Shown piece by piece: positions 18,178 to 26,669 of a stretch of 64,000 nt of DNA (position 1 is its first letter; each line of letters starts with the position of its first letter). The position numbers and the translations under genes were made by a program. Location: contig JADJRE010000043.1 of assembly GCA_016712375.1 (NCBI GenBank), forward strand, positions 168,842 through 232,841, written 5' to 3'. The notes under the pieces were generated by a model. It worked only from the letters and a program-made list of their open reading frames with translations. It had not been told where the DNA came from and searched no databases. Source of the stretch: Rhodospirillales bacterium (GTDB lineage: Bacteria; Pseudomonadota; Alphaproteobacteria; Rhodospirillales; Defluviicoccaceae).

Positions 18178-19148
18178 TTCCCCGCAAATTTCCGCTGGGT
18201 CATCGTCAGGATGCCGATGCCGACGACGTTTACGATCAGCGTGATCGCGAGCAGCACAAGCGCCGCGTACATCAACGCGTGCACCTCGACCTGCCCCGCC
18301 TCGGGGAAATGCGAGGCGAGCAACGAGGCCAGCGTGTTCGCCGGCGAGAACAGCGACAGGCTGATCTGGTTGGAGTTACCGATCAACATGGCGAGCGCCA
18401 TCGTCTCGCCCAGCGCCCGGCCGAAGCCGAGCACCATGGCGCTAAAGATACCGCCCGAAGCCGTCGGCACCATCACCCGCAGGATGACCTCCCAGCGGGT
18501 GGCGCCCATGCCGTAGGCCGCCTCCTTGGTCCGGTAGGGGACCAGGCGAAAGGCATCCTGGGAGATCGCCGCCACAGTCGGCAGGATCATGATCGAAAGA
18601 ACGAGCGTCGCCGGCAGAAGGCCGGGGCCACTGAGGGACGTGCTGAAGAACGGGATAAAGCCCACCGTCTGGTGCAACCAGTCGGCCAGCGGCCGGATTG
18701 CCGGGATGACGACGAAGATGCCCCAGAGACCGAACACCACGCTGGGGATGGCCGCGAGCATGTCAATGACCGTGCGGAAAATGACCGCCAGGCGCGGGGG
18801 CAGGAAGTCCTGGGTCAGAAAAATCGCGACGGTGACACCGAAGAAACCGGCGATCATCAGCGCCAGCAGCGAACTGTACAGCGTTCCCCAGATCTCCGGA
18901 AGGATGCCGAACCGGTGCTGCTGCACATCCCATACTGAAGACGCGAGAAAGCCCAGGTGGTACTCGCGGATCGCCGGCATCGCCTGACCGCCGATTTCCC
19001 ACAGGATGTAAGCGACGAGGACGATGATTACCGCCGCGCCGACCTGCGCCAGAAAGCGGAAACTCCGGTCGGCCAGAAACTCGGCGGACGACGGTGGCTG
19101 GGTGATGCCGGCGCCCCCGGCCACTTTGATGAAAGGATTCTCGGCCAT
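18174..19148 (-). CDS. pstC: phosphate ABC transporter permease PstC
   Basis: A 324-residue inner-membrane subunit with the PstC features: a first helix FLAQVGAAVIIVLVAYILWE, the periplasmic loop, FGLWGIFVVIPAIRPLAD and the EAA loop AAYGMGATRWEVILRVMVP. It pairs with PstA to form the phosphate channel. It lies between pstS (132 bp upstream) and pstA (4-bp overlap) in one operon, presumably controlled by the Pho box before pstS. Confidence 0.95.
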   Translation of the reverse strand: MAENPFIKVAGGAGITQPPSSAEFLADRSFRFLAQVGAAVIIVLVAYILWEIGGQAMPAIREYHLGFLASSVWDVQQHRFGILPEIWGTLYSSLLALMIAGFFGVTVAIFLTQDFLPPRLAVIFRTVIDMLAAIPSVVFGLWGIFVVIPAIRPLADWLHQTVGFIPFFSTSLSGPGLLPATLVLSIMILPTVAAISQDAFRLVPYRTKEAAYGMGATRWEVILRVMVPTASGGIFSAMVLGFGRALGETMALAMLIGNSNQISLSLFSPANTLASLLASHFPEAGQVEVHALMYAALVLLAITLIVNVVGIGILTMTQRKFAGK

Positions 19149-19279
19149 CTCGACACTTTCGCTAATGATCGGGCTACGAGTTCGGACATCCTCGGACGCG
19201 CCCGACGGGGACGCAGCGCCGGGCCGACGTTAGCGGATTGCGGCGCTGCGTCGATCCTGTCCTGGCGAATGGGACAGGG

Positions 19280-20320
19280 CTACTGGATATTCGCCGAGGC
19301 TGCCCTCACCTTTCCTACGACGTTCTCCGGCAACGGGATGTATCCCATGCTGTCGGAAATCTTCTGGCCGGTGGTGATGGCGTACTCGACCATCTTGCGC
19401 AGCGCCTCCGCCTTCCGGTCGTCCTGGTCCTTGTAGAACAGCATCCAGGTGAACGTGGCGATCGGGTATGCCTCGGCGCCCGTCGGGTCTTCGATCCATC
19501 CGCGCAGGTCGGGCCCGAGTTCCGCGCTCGCCAGCGCCGCTTCGCCGGACTTGTCGCTCGCACCGACGAAGTTGCCGGACTTGTTCTGCAGCAGCGCGCT
19601 GTTCGCCTTGGTCAGCTTGGCGTAGCCGTATTCGATGTAGCCGATCGCGCCCGGCGTCTGCTTGATCGTCGCGGTCACACCGTCGTTCTTCGGCGCGGCC
19701 ACGAACTTGTCGCTCGACGGCCACTGCACTGTGGTGCCGGTCCCGACCTTCTCCTTGAACGCCGGGCTGATCGCCGCGAGGTGCTGGGTGAAGACGAAGG
19801 TGGTGCCGCTGCTGTCGGAGCGGCGCACCACGGTGATCGGCAGGTCCGGCAACTTTATATCGGGATTGGTCGCGACGATGCGCGGATCGTTCCACCGGGT
19901 GATGGCGCCGGAGAAGATGTCGGGATAGACGTCGCGGGCCAGCTTCAGGCCTTCCGGGCTGCCCGGCAGGTTGTAGGCGAGGACGATCTCACCCGCGGTC
20001 ATCGGCAGCAGCACCGCGCCGCCCGGGACCTTGGCGATTTCCTCGTCGGTCATCGCCGCGTCGCTCGCGGCGAAATCGACCGTCCGATTGATGAAGTCCT
20101 GGATGCCGGCGCCGCTGCCCTTCGCCTGATAGTCGACGGTGACGCCGGGCGTCTCCTTACTGAATTGCTTGAACCAGGCCGAGTATATCGGGAAGGGAAA
20201 GCTCGCCCCCGAACCGATCAGACGGACGTCCTGGGCCATTGCCGGCGCGCACGCGACCGAAGCGGCCACCCCCAGCACGAATGCAGCCGCGCGTAGGCGC
20301 AGACCGAAAGTCTTCGTCAT
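19280..20320 (-). CDS. pstS: phosphate-binding periplasmic protein PstS
   Basis: A 346-residue exported phosphate receptor. The start is ATG 20320, giving a clean signal peptide (MTKTFGLRLRAAAFVLGVAA, cleavage after APAMA). Phosphate-loop motifs are present: IGSGASFPFPIYSAWF near the mature N-terminus, the KGSGAGIQDF turn and RSDSSGTTFVFTQHL. The C-terminal region ends GYIPLPENVVGKV. It is first in pstSCAB. A Pho-box-like site lies 57 bp upstream. Confidence 0.95.
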   Translation of the reverse strand: MTKTFGLRLRAAAFVLGVAASVACAPAMAQDVRLIGSGASFPFPIYSAWFKQFSKETPGVTVDYQAKGSGAGIQDFINRTVDFAASDAAMTDEEIAKVPGGAVLLPMTAGEIVLAYNLPGSPEGLKLARDVYPDIFSGAITRWNDPRIVATNPDIKLPDLPITVVRRSDSSGTTFVFTQHLAAISPAFKEKVGTGTTVQWPSSDKFVAAPKNDGVTATIKQTPGAIGYIEYGYAKLTKANSALLQNKSGNFVGASDKSGEAALASAELGPDLRGWIEDPTGAEAYPIATFTWMLFYKDQDDRKAEALRKMVEYAITTGQKISDSMGYIPLPENVVGKVRAASANIQ

Positions 20321-20377
20321 TCTTCCCTCGGCGTCACGGTTGATATTTATTAGCAGCCGCACTGTATACCGAAGTGG

Positions 20378-20395
20378 GTTACAGTTTGATGACGC
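20378..20395 (-). promoter_or_regulatory. Pho-box-like site facing pstS
   Basis: On the minus strand GCGTCATCAAACTGTAAC contains two half-sites (GCGTCA and CTGTAA) with the 11-bp periodicity of PhoB direct repeats (CTGTCAT-N4-CTGTCAT). It lies 57 bp before the pstS start codon. Each half-site deviates at one or two positions. Confidence 0.65.
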
Positions 20396-20464
20396 TCCTG
20401 CCATGTTTTCCGCGCCGCGTCACTTAATCTTCTGCCGCCTCCCCCGGGAGGTGAGGGCTGGTGA

Positions 20465-20483
20465 CTGTCACATATCTGTCAAT
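20465..20483 (+). promoter_or_regulatory. Pho box facing the pyruvate kinase gene
   Basis: CTGTCACATATCTGTCAAT has two perfect CTGTCA half-sites exactly 11 bp apart, the canonical PhoB/PhoP-type direct repeat. It lies 61 bp upstream of ATG 20545 on the plus strand and 145 bp from pstS in the other direction. It is the strongest regulatory match in the window. Confidence 0.82.
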
Positions 20484-20544
20484 TGCCCGCGGTCAGCTCG
20501 CCGGGGATCATCCCGCGTTTTCACTGGCGTCCACAAGGAGAACG

Positions 20545-22038
20545 ATGATGACCGGCTTCGCCGATCCGGGACAGCTGCTGGCGGAGTTGCAGACCGTGCG
20601 CGGGCACGTCAACGCCGAGGGTGCCGTCATGCTCTCCCGTTGGGAGCCTATGCTGAAGCGCGGCGCCTTCTCCGCAGGCGCCGCCAATCTCGCCAGCTAT
20701 CTGGCCCTGCGCGAACTCGATCTCCGGCCGTTGCAGAAGGCGCTGGTCGGCATCGGACTGACCGGTCTCGGCCGTAGCGAAAGCCGCGTGATGCCGACGT
20801 TGGATGCGGTCGCCGCCAATCTCGCGCTGCTGTCCGGCGCCGCCAACGGCATCGAACGTCCCGCTGCCGACGTCTTCTGGTCGGGCGCGGACGCGCTGAC
20901 GCAGGCCACCGACGCCCTGTTCGGCGCCCCGACCGAAGGCCGGATCACCCGCATCCTGGTGACGATGGCGCCAAACGCGGCGAAGGACAAGGACCACGTC
21001 CGCGAACTGGTGACGGCTGGAATGGACGCGGCGCGCATCAACTGCGCCCACGACGGCACTAAGGCGTGGACGAAGATGATCCACAACATCCGCGAGGCGG
21101 CGGCGGCGGCGAAGAAAGGCAGGACCTGTCCGATACTGATGGATCTGCAGGGTCCGAAGATCCGCACGCGCACCGTGCTGACGCCGGAGGAAGGGCCGGT
21201 CGTCGAGGCGGGCGACCACATCCTGATCACCTTCGGTGAGCCGGAGCCGCGCCGGGAGTTTCCGTTCCAGACGAGCTGCGCGATGCCGGACGTGCTGAAG
21301 CAGGTTTCGGCCGGCGCCAAGGTGTCCATCAAGGACGGGCTGATCGTCGGCTTCGTCGAGGAGATCCGGCCCGAAGGGCTGGTCGTCTCGGTGACGCGGA
21401 CGCCGCCGGACGGCCAGCCGCTGGAGACAGAGAAGGGAATCAATTTCCCCGGCACCACCCTGGAGGTCTCGCCCTTATCCGCCGAGGATCTGGAAGACCT
21501 CGACTTCGTCGCCAGGCACGCTGACATGGTCGGCTACTCCTTCGTGCAGTCGAAGGAAGACGTGGCGCTGCTGCAGGCGGAGCTGGAAAAGCGCCGTCCG
21601 GGCCTACCGCCGCTCGCCATCGTCGCCAAGATCGAAACGCAGCTGGCATTCACCAACCTGCCGGAGATCATCGTCCAGGCGGCCGGCGCCAACCCTTTCG
21701 CGGTGATGATCGCCCGCGGCGACCTCGCCGTCGAGATCGGCTACGAGCGCCTCTCGGAAGTGCAGGAGGAGATCCTGTGGGTGTGCGAAGCGGCGCACGT
21801 ACCGGTAATCTGGGCGACGCAGGTGCTCGAGAGCCTGGTCAAACGCGGCATGCCGTCACGCGGCGAGTTTACCGACGCGGCGATGGGCAATCGCGCCGAG
21901 TGCGTGATGCTGAACAAGGGACCGTATGTCGCCGAAGGCATCTCCGTGCTCGACAACGTGCTGCGCCGGATGGAGGCGCACATGACGAAGAAGAGCCCGC
22001 AGCTCCGCGCCCTGTCCGCCTGGGCGGGGCCGCACTGA
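20545..22038 (+). CDS. atypical pyruvate kinase, probably Pho-regulated
   Basis: A 497-residue pyruvate kinase family protein. ATG 20545 is chosen because AAGGAG lies 5 bp before it. Residues 1-130 form a helical extension. The barrel starts at TRILVTMAPNAAKDKDHV and has AGMDAARINCAHDG, MDLQGPKIRTR, IKDGLIVGF, the metal site VAKIETQLAF, MIARGDLAVEIGYERL and IWATQVLESLVKRGMPSRGE. It ends soon after LDNVLRRMEAH, so the usual C-terminal allosteric domain is absent. The catalytic loop MLNKGPYVAEG replaces the common MLSGETA. It would convert PEP and ADP to pyruvate and ATP, but the variant residues make a related PEP reaction possible. It is transcribed away from pstS behind a Pho box. Confidence 0.85.
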   Translation: MMTGFADPGQLLAELQTVRGHVNAEGAVMLSRWEPMLKRGAFSAGAANLASYLALRELDLRPLQKALVGIGLTGLGRSESRVMPTLDAVAANLALLSGAANGIERPAADVFWSGADALTQATDALFGAPTEGRITRILVTMAPNAAKDKDHVRELVTAGMDAARINCAHDGTKAWTKMIHNIREAAAAAKKGRTCPILMDLQGPKIRTRTVLTPEEGPVVEAGDHILITFGEPEPRREFPFQTSCAMPDVLKQVSAGAKVSIKDGLIVGFVEEIRPEGLVVSVTRTPPDGQPLETEKGINFPGTTLEVSPLSAEDLEDLDFVARHADMVGYSFVQSKEDVALLQAELEKRRPGLPPLAIVAKIETQLAFTNLPEIIVQAAGANPFAVMIARGDLAVEIGYERLSEVQEEILWVCEAAHVPVIWATQVLESLVKRGMPSRGEFTDAAMGNRAECVMLNKGPYVAEGISVLDNVLRRMEAHMTKKSPQLRALSAWAGPH

Positions 22039-22067
22039 CTCGCGCGCCGTTGGTGGGCCCGGCGGCC

Positions 22068-22265
22068 CGGCCATGGCGGCGAGGCACAGCTGCAGGGTGT
22101 CGAACGCCTCGAACACCGGCTCCTTGTCCTCCTGCGTGTCCTTGGCGTAGGCGAACGGCAGGCCCTTCATCACCACCAGCAAGTCAGTGCCGATCACCCG
22201 TCCGGTCTTGGCGCGGGTTGGTTCCGCCGCGTCCAGGTTGCGCTTCTGCGGCATGATCGAGTGCA
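22068..22265 (-). pseudogene. argH: argininosuccinate lyase internal fragment
   Basis: A 65-residue piece containing SIMPQKRNLDAAEPTRAKTG, the fumarase/ASL superfamily signature (GSSxMPxKxN), and KGLPFAYAKDTQEDKEPVFE, characteristic of ArgH. Neither start nor end of the gene is present. It abuts the end of the pyruvate kinase gene. It is evidence of a local rearrangement, with no functional product. Confidence 0.75.
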
Positions 22266-22730
22266 GACGATTAATATAGTCGCCAAGTTCGGCAAGGCGG
22301 TCGCCTTTAAGCAAGACAATGTCGAGAGTATCGTCATGCGGACCGTTGCCACGTAGGCGACCCCGACGTGCCCAGTTCCCGAGCCCAGCCCTGATCATCC
22401 CCACTATTCTGCTTCCACCTGCTAGCGCCACCCCAACCCTGCCGTTCGCCGGCTGGTCGGCGCAGACTCCGCTCGAACGCCGGCGCGCATCTTCGGCCGC
22501 TCGATTACCTCCGGCAGCGGTGGCCGGCTGGCCATCGGCCGCACCCCGAGTGCGGCAAACTTGCGGCCGCTTGGGGAACGGTCGCCGCGGCGGCGTCTCC
22601 CTTCATGAAAACTTCATATGGCAGCGTCATTCGCCTCCACTACAGGTGAACGACCGCTCGCGATCGCGCGTGAGCATCGAGTTCGCGCCGATGGCCCGCC
22701 CGGCGGGCCGCACATGCAGGGGACGAAAGC
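22266..22730. other. intergenic region before the AEP operon
   Basis: About 465 bp with no recognisable gene. The left part continues the minus-strand frame of the argH fragment with unrelated codons. The right part contains the 11-bp-spaced repeat at 22600 and presumably the operon promoter. Nothing else supported was seen. Confidence 0.45.
22600..22619 (+). promoter_or_regulatory. 11-bp-spaced TTCAT direct repeat, possible activator site
   Basis: CCTTCATGAAAACTTCATAT contains CTTCAT twice with 11-bp spacing, the geometry of a Pho box. The TCAT core is kept but the CTG positions are changed. It lies 112 bp before the AEP binding-protein start. It may be a degenerate PhoB site or the site of another regulator. 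Confidence 0.3.
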
Positions 22731-23779
22731 ATGACGAAATTGATTGCACAGGTTTGCGGCCAGATCGGGGGAACCGGTCTTGCCGCCCTTCTCAGCCTGT
22801 TCGTCGCGGCGCACGCCCACGCCCAGAGCAAGCTCACCGTCTACACCGCGTTCGAGACGGAGCAGCTCGCCCCCTACAAGACGGCGTTCGAGAAGGCGAA
22901 TCCGGGCGTCGAGATCGAGTGGGTGCGGGATTCCACCGGCATCATCACCGCCCGGCTGCTGGCCGAGAAGGCCAACCCGCAGGCGGACGTGGTCTGGGGC
23001 TCGCCGCCTCCAGCCTGCTGATCCTCGACCGGGACGGACTGCTCGAGCCCTACGCGCCGAAGGGCTTGGACGCGATCAAGCCGAAGTTCAAGAGCGACAG
23101 GACGCCGCCGACGTGGGTGGGCGCGGACGCCTGGATGGCGGCCGTCTGCTACAACACCGTCGAGGGCGAGGCGAAGAAGCTGCCGAAGCCCGCCTCGTGG
23201 GCCGACCTGCTGAAGCCCGAGTATAAGGGCCTGCTGGTGATGCCGAACCCGGCGTCGTCGGGCACTGGCTTCCTCACCGTCTCCGGCTGGCTGCAGCAGA
23301 TGGGCGAGGAGGCGGGCTGGGCCTACATGGACAAGCTCAACGAGAACATCGCCGCCTACACCCACTCCGGCTCGAAGCCCTGCAAGCAGGCGGCGGCCGG
23401 CGAATACCCGATGGGGATCTCGATCGAGTACACGGGCGCCTCGCTGAAGACCAAGGGCGCCCCCATCGACGTGATCCTGCCGAAGGAAGGCTCCGGCTGG
23501 GACATGGAGGCGACGGCGATCGTCAAGGGTACCGACAACCTGGACGCCGCGAAGAAGCTGGCCGACTGGGCGGTTACCCGGGAAGCCAACGAACTCTACA
23601 ACAACTTCTACGCGGTGGTGGCGATGCAGGGGGTGAAGAAGGACATCCCCAACTATCCGGCCAATGCCGAAGCGCACATGATCGCCGACAACAACTTCAA
23701 TTGGGCGGCCGCCAACCGCGAACGGATCCTGGCCGAGTGGACGAAGCGCTACGACTCCAAGTCGGAGCCGAAGAAGTAG
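22731..23779 (+). CDS. 2-aminoethylphosphonate ABC transporter substrate-binding protein, one frameshift
   Basis: A periplasmic Fbp/PotD-like binding protein of the phosphonate type (PhnS2-like), 349 residues if repaired. ATG 22731 follows AGGGGAC. The signal peptide ends AAHAHA. The mature part starts QSKLTVYTAFETEQLAPYK, the classic family start, and has WVRDSTGIITARLLAEK. A missing C at about 23008 (GGGCTCGCC for GGGCCTCGCC) shifts the frame after DVVWG. The rest (SSLLILDRDGLLEPYAPKG, NPASSGTGFLTVSGWLQQMG, GISIEYTGASLKTKGAPIDV) is intact to 23779. Its neighbours identify the ligand as AEP. Confidence 0.88.
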
Positions 23780-23814
23780 TCGGCGCGCGCCGGCGCCTGG
23801 ATCAGGAGGTGGCG

Positions 23815-24918
23815 ATGCTCGACGGCGGCAACGGGACGGCCGGCGCCTATCTGCGGATCATCGACGTCACCAAGACCTTCGGTGCGTTCCAGGCGCTGAA
23901 GAACGTCTCGCTCACGGTCGAGGAAGGAGAGTTCGTCTGCTTCCTCGGTCCCTCCGGCTGCGGCAAGACGACGCTGCTGCGCGCGATCGCCGGCCTCGAT
24001 CCGCAGACGTCGGGGCGGATCATCCAGGCGAACCAGGACGTCTCGCTGCTGCCGCCGTCCGGCCGCGACTTCGGCATCGTCTTCCAGTCGTACGCGCTGT
24101 TCCCCAACCTGACGGTGGCGAAGAACGTCGGCTACGGGTTGGAGAGTCGCAAGGCGAAGCGGGCCGAGATCGACAAGCGCGTCCGCGAACTGCTCGAGAT
24201 GGTGGGCCTCGCCGACCAGGCGCACAAGTACCCGGGCCAGCTCTCCGGCGGCCAGCAGCAGCGCGTGGCGCTCGCGCGGGCGCTGGCCACCTCGCCCGGC
24301 CTGCTGCTGCTCGACGAGCCGCTGTCGGCGCTGGACGCCAAGGTGCGTATGCACCTGCGCAAGGAGATCAAGGAGCTGCAGCGCCGCCTCGGGCTCACGA
24401 CGATCATGGTCACCCACGATCAGGAGGAGGCGCTGACGATGGCCGACCGGATCGTGGTGATGAACAAGGGCGTCATCGAGCAGGTGGGCACCCCCGGCGA
24501 GATCTACCGCGAGCCCGACAACCGCTTCGTCGCCGACTTCATCGGCCAGATGAACTTCCTGCCGGGCACCGTCGTCGGGGACGCCCGTGTCCGCCTCGGC
24601 CAGGTGCAGTTCCGCCACCGCGGTACGCGCGAGGCCCTGCAGCCGGGGGCGACGGTGACGCTGGGCGTCCGGCCGGAGGACGTGGTGGTGAACGGCGGGA
24701 CGCCCTCGGAGGAGGACAATTCGTTCCCGGCGCGCGTAGCGGATCTCGACTTCATCGGCAACTTCTTCCGCGCCCGTCTAGCCGCCGACTGCCTCGACGG
24801 GATGATCATCGCCGCCGACCTTTCGTCCGGCGTCGTCCGCGACTGCGGCGTCGAGCCCGGCCGGCCGCTTGCGGTCTCCCTGCCGCAGGAGCGGATCCGG
24901 GTGTTCCCGGCAGACTGA
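23815..24918 (+). CDS. 2-aminoethylphosphonate ABC transporter ATPase
   Basis: A 367-residue importer ATPase of the PotA/FbpC class (PhnT2-like). ATG 23815 lies 5 bp after AGGAGG. Motifs are Walker A GPSGCGKTT, Q-loop VFQSYALFPN, signature LSGGQQQRVALARAL, Walker B LLLLDEPLSALD and H-loop MVTHDQEEAL. A C-terminal TOBE-like regulatory domain with LGVRPEDVVV follows from about residue 235. It sits between the binding protein (35 bp) and the permease (11 bp). It drives uptake of AEP at the inner membrane. Confidence 0.92.
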   Translation: MLDGGNGTAGAYLRIIDVTKTFGAFQALKNVSLTVEEGEFVCFLGPSGCGKTTLLRAIAGLDPQTSGRIIQANQDVSLLPPSGRDFGIVFQSYALFPNLTVAKNVGYGLESRKAKRAEIDKRVRELLEMVGLADQAHKYPGQLSGGQQQRVALARALATSPGLLLLDEPLSALDAKVRMHLRKEIKELQRRLGLTTIMVTHDQEEALTMADRIVVMNKGVIEQVGTPGEIYREPDNRFVADFIGQMNFLPGTVVGDARVRLGQVQFRHRGTREALQPGATVTLGVRPEDVVVNGGTPSEEDNSFPARVADLDFIGNFFRARLAADCLDGMIIAADLSSGVVRDCGVEPGRPLAVSLPQERIRVFPAD

Positions 24919-24929
24919 GGCCACGGTCG

Positions 24930-26639
24930 ATGTCCGATACCGGCGCAGCCGCCGCAGCATCCGTGACGGTCCGGCGGCCCAAGGTCGCGGGGGAAGCGCT
25001 CGTCACCTGGACCAGCCTCGCCGCCCTGGCGCTGTTCCTGCTTGTCTCGATGGTGCTGCCGCTCTACGCGCTGCTGTCGAAGAGCTTCGAGGATCGCAGC
25101 GGCGCCTTCGTCGGCCTCGCCAACTATGCCGCCTACGTCACCAACCCGGCGCTGTTCCAGTCGATCGGCAACAGCCTGTTCATCGCGCTGCTCTCGACCG
25201 CCATCACCACCGTCCTCGCGTTTCTGTTCGCCTACGGGCTCAGCCGCACCTGCATCCCGGGCAAGGCGCTGTTCCGGGCAATCGCGGCGATCCCGATCCT
25301 CGCACCGTCGCTGCTGCCCGGCATCGCCCTCGTCTACCTGTTCGGCAACCAGGGCATGCTGAAGAGCTGGATGATGGGCGAGAGCATCTACGGGCCGATC
25401 GGCATCGTCATCGGCATGGTGTTCTTCACCCTGCCGCACGCGGTGATGATCCTCTACACCGCGCTGTCGCTGGCGGACGCCCGCCTCTACGAGGCGGCGC
25501 AGGTGCTGGGCGCCGGCCGGCTGAAGACCTTCCTCACCGTCACGCTGCCCGGCGCCCGCTATGGGCTGATCAGCACCATCCTCGTCGTCTTCACCCTGGT
25601 GATCACCGACTTCGGCGTGCCCAAGGTGATCGGCGGCCGCTTCAACGTGCTCGCCACCGACGTCTACAAGCAGGTGGTCGGGCAACAGAACTTCGAGATG
25701 GGTGCCGTCGTCGGCATGATCCTGCTGCTGCCGTCGGCCATCGCCTTCGTCGTCGACCGGCTGATCCAGCGCCGGCAGGTGGCGCAGTTCTCGTCGCGCG
25801 CCGTGCCCTACGCGCCGAAGCCCCGCCGCGGCACCGATCTCGTCTACCTGCTGATCTGCCTCGTGATCAGCGGCTTCCTGATCGGCATCCTCGGCGTCGC
25901 CGGCTTCGCCTCGATGGTAAAGTACTGGCCCTATAATCTGAGCCTGACCCTGGCGCACTACGACTTCACCGCCGTCGACCCCGACGGCTGGCGCGCCTAC
26001 TTCAACAGCCTGAAGATGGCGGCACTCACGGCGCTGATCGGCGGCGCCGTCATCTTTTCGGGCGCCTACATGGTGGAGAAGGGGCGCGGCTGGGGCTGGC
26101 TGCGGGGCATCGTGCAGCTGATGGCGATGGTACCTTTGGCCGTCCCCGGCCTCGTGCTGGGCATCGCGTATATCTTCTTCTTCAATCACCCCGCCAATCC
26201 GCTGAACGGGCTGATCGGCACCATGGCGATCCTGGTGCTGTGCACCATCGTCCACTTCTACACCGTCAGCCACCTGACCGCGATTACCGCGCTGAAGCAG
26301 ATCGACCCCGAGTTCGAGTCCGTGTCCGCGTCGCTCAAGGTGCCGTTCTACAAGACCTTCTGGCGGGTGACCGTCCCGGTGTGCCTGCCGACGATCCTGG
26401 ATATCGCGCTCTACCTGTTCGTCAACGCGATGACGACCGTCTCCGCCGTCGTGTTCCTGTTCAGCGCCCGGACCAAGCTGGCGGCGGTCTCGCTGCTGGC
26501 GATGGACGACGCCGGCGCGACCGCGGCGGCGGCGGCGAGGCCGATGAGGATCGTCTACACCTCGGCGGTGGCGCGTGCCCTGCACGCCCTCGCCAGCCGG
26601 CTGCTGCAGCGCCAGACGCACGCCTGGCGCAAGCGCTAG
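24930..26639 (+). CDS. 2-aminoethylphosphonate ABC transporter permease, double-length
   Basis: A 569-residue permease containing two fused BPD_transp_1 units (PhnU2-like). The first half has LSRTCIPGKALFRAIAAIPI and the EAA loop YEAAQVLGAGRLKTFLTVTLP. The second half starts around residue 305 and has a second EAA loop FESVSASLKVPFYKTFWRVT. About 12 membrane helices are predicted. One gene therefore replaces a permease heterodimer. It begins 11 bp after the ATPase stop. The C-terminal tail RALHALASRLLQRQTHAWRK is basic. Confidence 0.92.
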   Translation: MSDTGAAAAASVTVRRPKVAGEALVTWTSLAALALFLLVSMVLPLYALLSKSFEDRSGAFVGLANYAAYVTNPALFQSIGNSLFIALLSTAITTVLAFLFAYGLSRTCIPGKALFRAIAAIPILAPSLLPGIALVYLFGNQGMLKSWMMGESIYGPIGIVIGMVFFTLPHAVMILYTALSLADARLYEAAQVLGAGRLKTFLTVTLPGARYGLISTILVVFTLVITDFGVPKVIGGRFNVLATDVYKQVVGQQNFEMGAVVGMILLLPSAIAFVVDRLIQRRQVAQFSSRAVPYAPKPRRGTDLVYLLICLVISGFLIGILGVAGFASMVKYWPYNLSLTLAHYDFTAVDPDGWRAYFNSLKMAALTALIGGAVIFSGAYMVEKGRGWGWLRGIVQLMAMVPLAVPGLVLGIAYIFFFNHPANPLNGLIGTMAILVLCTIVHFYTVSHLTAITALKQIDPEFESVSASLKVPFYKTFWRVTVPVCLPTILDIALYLFVNAMTTVSAVVFLFSARTKLAAVSLLAMDDAGATAAAAARPMRIVYTSAVARALHALASRLLQRQTHAWRKR

Positions 26640-26669
26640 CTGCGCACAATCCACAGGAGACACGCATCG

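Noticed and set aside
24504..26663. 719-codon open frame on the minus strand opposite the AEP ATPase and permease genes
   Set aside because: It is antisense to well-conserved genes and rich in Arg/His/Asp/Gln, as expected from a GC-rich shadow frame.
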